Below are positions 6,853-8,635 of a stretch of 8,635 bases of DNA, piece after piece. Position 1 is the first letter of the stretch, and each line of letters begins with the position of its first letter. The notes below the pieces were generated by a model. The model was not told where the DNA came from, did no database searches, and was given only the letters and a program-made list of their open reading frames with translations. Position numbers and translations under genes: made by a program. This stretch comes from an uncultured Veillonella sp. (GTDB lineage: Bacteria; Bacillota; Negativicutes; Veillonellales; Veillonellaceae), in contig CABSJA010000056.1 in NCBI GenBank assembly GCA_902477915.1, positions 1-8,635 of the forward strand, in the 5' to 3' direction.

Positions 6853-7627
6853 CGTTTTTCCTACCAATTAATTGTTCAACTGCTGCACGAACTCGTTCAG
6901 AATCCACTGTAGTATTGCAACATGGTCCATTAGGTCTTTCATTTAAAACACCAATGACAGGTATAGGAAATACATCGGCCATACCACTTGCTAAATCACG
7001 TTCACAAGCAATGGCTACAATAGCCTTAGGCCTTGCTTCTTTTACCTTCATTCGCGCTAATGTACCACCTGTAACAACTATAAATTGACAGCCATAATCT
7101 TTGGCAACTTGTAATAAGCTACCAACTTGGCATCTACCACACTGCTTACAATTATATACATCATGTGTAACCTTATGAACACAAGAGCTTTCCTGTAAAC
7201 AATGCGGTGTTAATAACAATATGCGTTTTGGATCAACCGTATACATATCTAGCATCACGAGATGATTAATCAAATCAATCATAGATTGACGCAATTGATC
7301 CTTAGTAACCCCTCTCACTTTACCAATCAATAAGGATAATGGAAATAATCCATATATAAACTGATTGGCTAGTCTTAAAACAATAGGATGTAACCGTATT
7401 ATACCGAAACTAGCAATAATCAAGGATAAGCACAATAACCATATAACACCAATACATACAGAAAAAACAACTGTAATAATTATGGGTGCAATAGGATGTA
7501 ATTGTGTAAGCCCCGGTTCTAACACATACATTAGAAAGCCGATTATGGCAGTAATTAAAGCACATGTAATTGATGATAATATCAGGTATAACGGATACTT
7601 TTCGTACTGCTTACATTGAGTCTCCAA
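6845..7627 (-). CDS. DUF116 family membrane-anchored cysteine-rich protein
   Basis: Function is unknown; the family is recognised from its motifs as DUF116. The 260-residue product has two hydrophobic stretches (about 12-34 and 46-75) that should anchor it in the membrane, then a soluble domain rich in cysteines. The cysteines fall in family-like positions: C143 (PHCLQ), C149, C160-x2-C163-x2-C166 (CKQCGRC), C180, C208 (IACERDL) and C236-C237. The RPNGPCCNT segment near the end is typical. The spacing suggests Fe-S cluster or metal binding, which is inference. The TTG start at 7627 has AAAGGAAGG (7636-7644) eight bases upstream, inside fmt, and no in-frame ATG occurs until residue 33. It overlaps fmt by 17 bases and rsmB by 8, so it is probably translated in a coupled way. 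Its place among translation genes hints at an RNA- or translation-linked role, but this is guilt by association. Confidence 0.85.
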   Translation of the reverse strand: METQCKQYEKYPLYLILSSITCALITAIIGFLMYVLEPGLTQLHPIAPIIITVVFSVCIGVIWLLCLSLIIASFGIIRLHPIVLRLANQFIYGLFPLSLLIGKVRGVTKDQLRQSMIDLINHLVMLDMYTVDPKRILLLTPHCLQESSCVHKVTHDVYNCKQCGRCQVGSLLQVAKDYGCQFIVVTGGTLARMKVKEARPKAIVAIACERDLASGMADVFPIPVIGVLNERPNGPCCNTTVDSERVRAAVEQLIGRKNDD

Positions 7628-8621
7628 AAACGATACCTTCCTTTATCTGATGTCCATTAATAAAATCGGTAGCAGAAATACGCTTTTTATTTTCCGGTTG
7701 TACTTCTGTTAATAGAAGTATATTTCCATCACCACAAAATACACCTAACCCGGCTGTTTTAGATACGATTGTACCAGGAACAGTTGTGGCTGAAATAGCA
7801 ATTGGTACATGTTTACCATGAACATCTATCAAACAGTGAGTCGTATCACTGGGAACCACTTCTCCAGACCATACTTTTAAACGTTTTCCATCGAGATATG
7901 TATAACATCCAGGAGCTGGATTGAGTCCTCTAATGAGATTTACAATTTCATTAGCAGGCTTAGACCAGTCAATCTGCCCCATTTCTTTTGTAATTTTGGC
8001 AGTGTGTGTAGCCATTGTATCATCTTGTGGAGTTGCCACAATTTCCCCATTAACCCAACGAGTTAATACGGGAACAATCGTTTCGCCACCAAGTACAGCC
8101 ATACGTTCAAATAATTGCCCTGTCGTTTCACCAGGTAAGATATCGGTTTCCACGATATCGATAATGTCACCAGTATCAAGACCATCATCCATATGCATAA
8201 TGGTAACACCTGTTTTAGTATCCCCATTTAAAATGGCATAATGAATCGGCGCAGCCCCTCTATACTTAGGTAAAATAGATGCATGGACGTTAATACATCC
8301 ATATTGAGGTAAGCGAATAAGCCATGGCGGTAAGATTTTACCGTACGCAATAACCACTACTACATCAGGTTGTAACGCTTCAAGTTCCGCTTGTACTTGT
8401 TCATCACGTAAGGTGACAGGTTGGAACACAGGTAAATTATATTCGAGCGCTGCTACTTTTACAGGTGGCATTTGAACTTGTTTACCGCGACCTTTTTGTT
8501 TATCAGGCTGGCAGTATACACCAACTATAGAGTGTCCAGCCTTAATTAATGCTTCTAAAGTAGGAACGGAAAAGTCTGGTGTCCCCATAAATACGACGCG
8601 CAATTGTTTTTGATTAGACAA
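7611..8621 (-). CDS. fmt: Methionyl-tRNA formyltransferase
   Basis: Transfers a formyl group from 10-formyl-tetrahydrofolate to Met-tRNAfMet in the cytosol, making the bacterial initiator tRNA. The 336-residue product opens with the family signature MGTPDFSVP (12-20). The catalytic triad is visible: N111 and H113 in the INVHASILP segment and D149 in DDGLDTGDI. The flexible RNA-contact loop (about 36-50, QPDKQKGRG) and LPKYRGAAPI (117-126) are present. The C-terminal OB-like domain follows from about residue 207. Length is slightly above the usual 310-320. The start is a TTG at 8621, supported by AGAGGAG (8629-8635) seven bases upstream. An ATG exists only at residue 12, inside the conserved fold, so TTG is preferred. 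The gene overlaps the next one by 17 bases. In relatives, def and priA lie upstream, outside this window. Confidence 0.97.
   Translation of the reverse strand: MSNQKQLRVVFMGTPDFSVPTLEALIKAGHSIVGVYCQPDKQKGRGKQVQMPPVKVAALEYNLPVFQPVTLRDEQVQAELEALQPDVVVVIAYGKILPPWLIRLPQYGCINVHASILPKYRGAAPIHYAILNGDTKTGVTIMHMDDGLDTGDIIDIVETDILPGETTGQLFERMAVLGGETIVPVLTRWVNGEIVATPQDDTMATHTAKITKEMGQIDWSKPANEIVNLIRGLNPAPGCYTYLDGKRLKVWSGEVVPSDTTHCLIDVHGKHVPIAISATTVPGTIVSKTAGLGVFCGDGNILLLTEVQPENKKRISATDFINGHQIKEGIVFGDSM
7636..7644 (-). promoter_or_regulatory. Shine-Dalgarno site deciding the TTG start of the DUF116 gene
   Basis: AAAGGAAGG inside the 3' end of fmt is eight bases before the TTG at 7627. It supports a non-ATG start, because no ATG is in frame nearby. 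Confidence 0.65.
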
Positions 8622-8628
8622 TTTCTTT

Positions 8629-8635
8629 CTCCTCT
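8629..8635 (-). promoter_or_regulatory. Shine-Dalgarno site deciding the TTG start of fmt
   Basis: AGAGGAG on the minus strand lies seven bases before the TTG at 8621. This is a near-ideal ribosome binding site and is the main reason to accept TTG rather than the downstream ATG at residue 12. Confidence 0.8.

Noticed and set aside
6853..6867. Longer rsmB starting at a TTG at 6867.
   Set aside because: The ATG at 6852 has its own TAGGA six bases away, and the TTG codon lies next to that site, without a better one upstream.
7921..8241. Plus-strand open frame of 106 codons opposite fmt, with smaller ones opposite rpe, prkC, prpC, rsmB and the DUF116 gene.
   Set aside because: Each lies antisense within a confidently identified gene, with no ribosome binding site or recognisable product; they are by-products of the coding strand's codon use.

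Overview
This window holds a compact, co-directional housekeeping operon, entirely on the minus strand, that fills about 8.4 of its 8.6 kb. Base composition is AT-rich. The order fmt, DUF116 protein, rsmB, rlmN, prpC, prkC, rsgA, rpe matches the known fmt-rsmB-rlmN-prpC-prkC-rsgA-rpe cluster of Firmicutes such as Bacillus subtilis. The extra DUF116 gene between fmt and rsmB, and the general look of the proteins, suggest a Negativicutes member, possibly Veillonella. That taxonomic call is inference from memory, not a search.

Layout in the direction of transcription (right to left): fmt (TTG start, 14 bases of upstream sequence present), DUF116 membrane/cysteine-rich protein (TTG start, overlaps fmt), rsmB (overlaps DUF116), rlmN (interrupted by an in-frame TAA), prpC (overlaps the rlmN end), prkC, rsgA and rpe. 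All junctions are between a 17-base overlap and an 18-base gap, so one polycistronic transcript with translational coupling is likely. Leftward of rpe lie about 260 non-coding bases: an AT-rich stretch, a strong 11-bp stem-loop that probably ends the operon, a good sigma-70-type promoter reading leftward, and a GC-rich 60-base edge that looks like the start of a structured leader or RNA gene cut by the window.

Functionally the operon joins translation initiation and rRNA maturation (Fmt formylates initiator tRNA, RsmB methylates 16S C967, RlmN would methylate 23S A2503 and tRNA A37, RsgA helps mature the 30S subunit) with a Ser/Thr phosphorylation switch (PrkC PASTA kinase and its PP2C phosphatase PrpC) and one pentose-phosphate enzyme (Rpe).

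The most notable observation is the single in-frame TAA in rlmN. It splits an otherwise intact 348-residue reading frame between the Fe-S/SAM site and the methyl-carrier cysteine. I see no novel multi-gene system here; the remaining points of interest are the left-edge RNA/promoter and the uncharacterised DUF116 protein.
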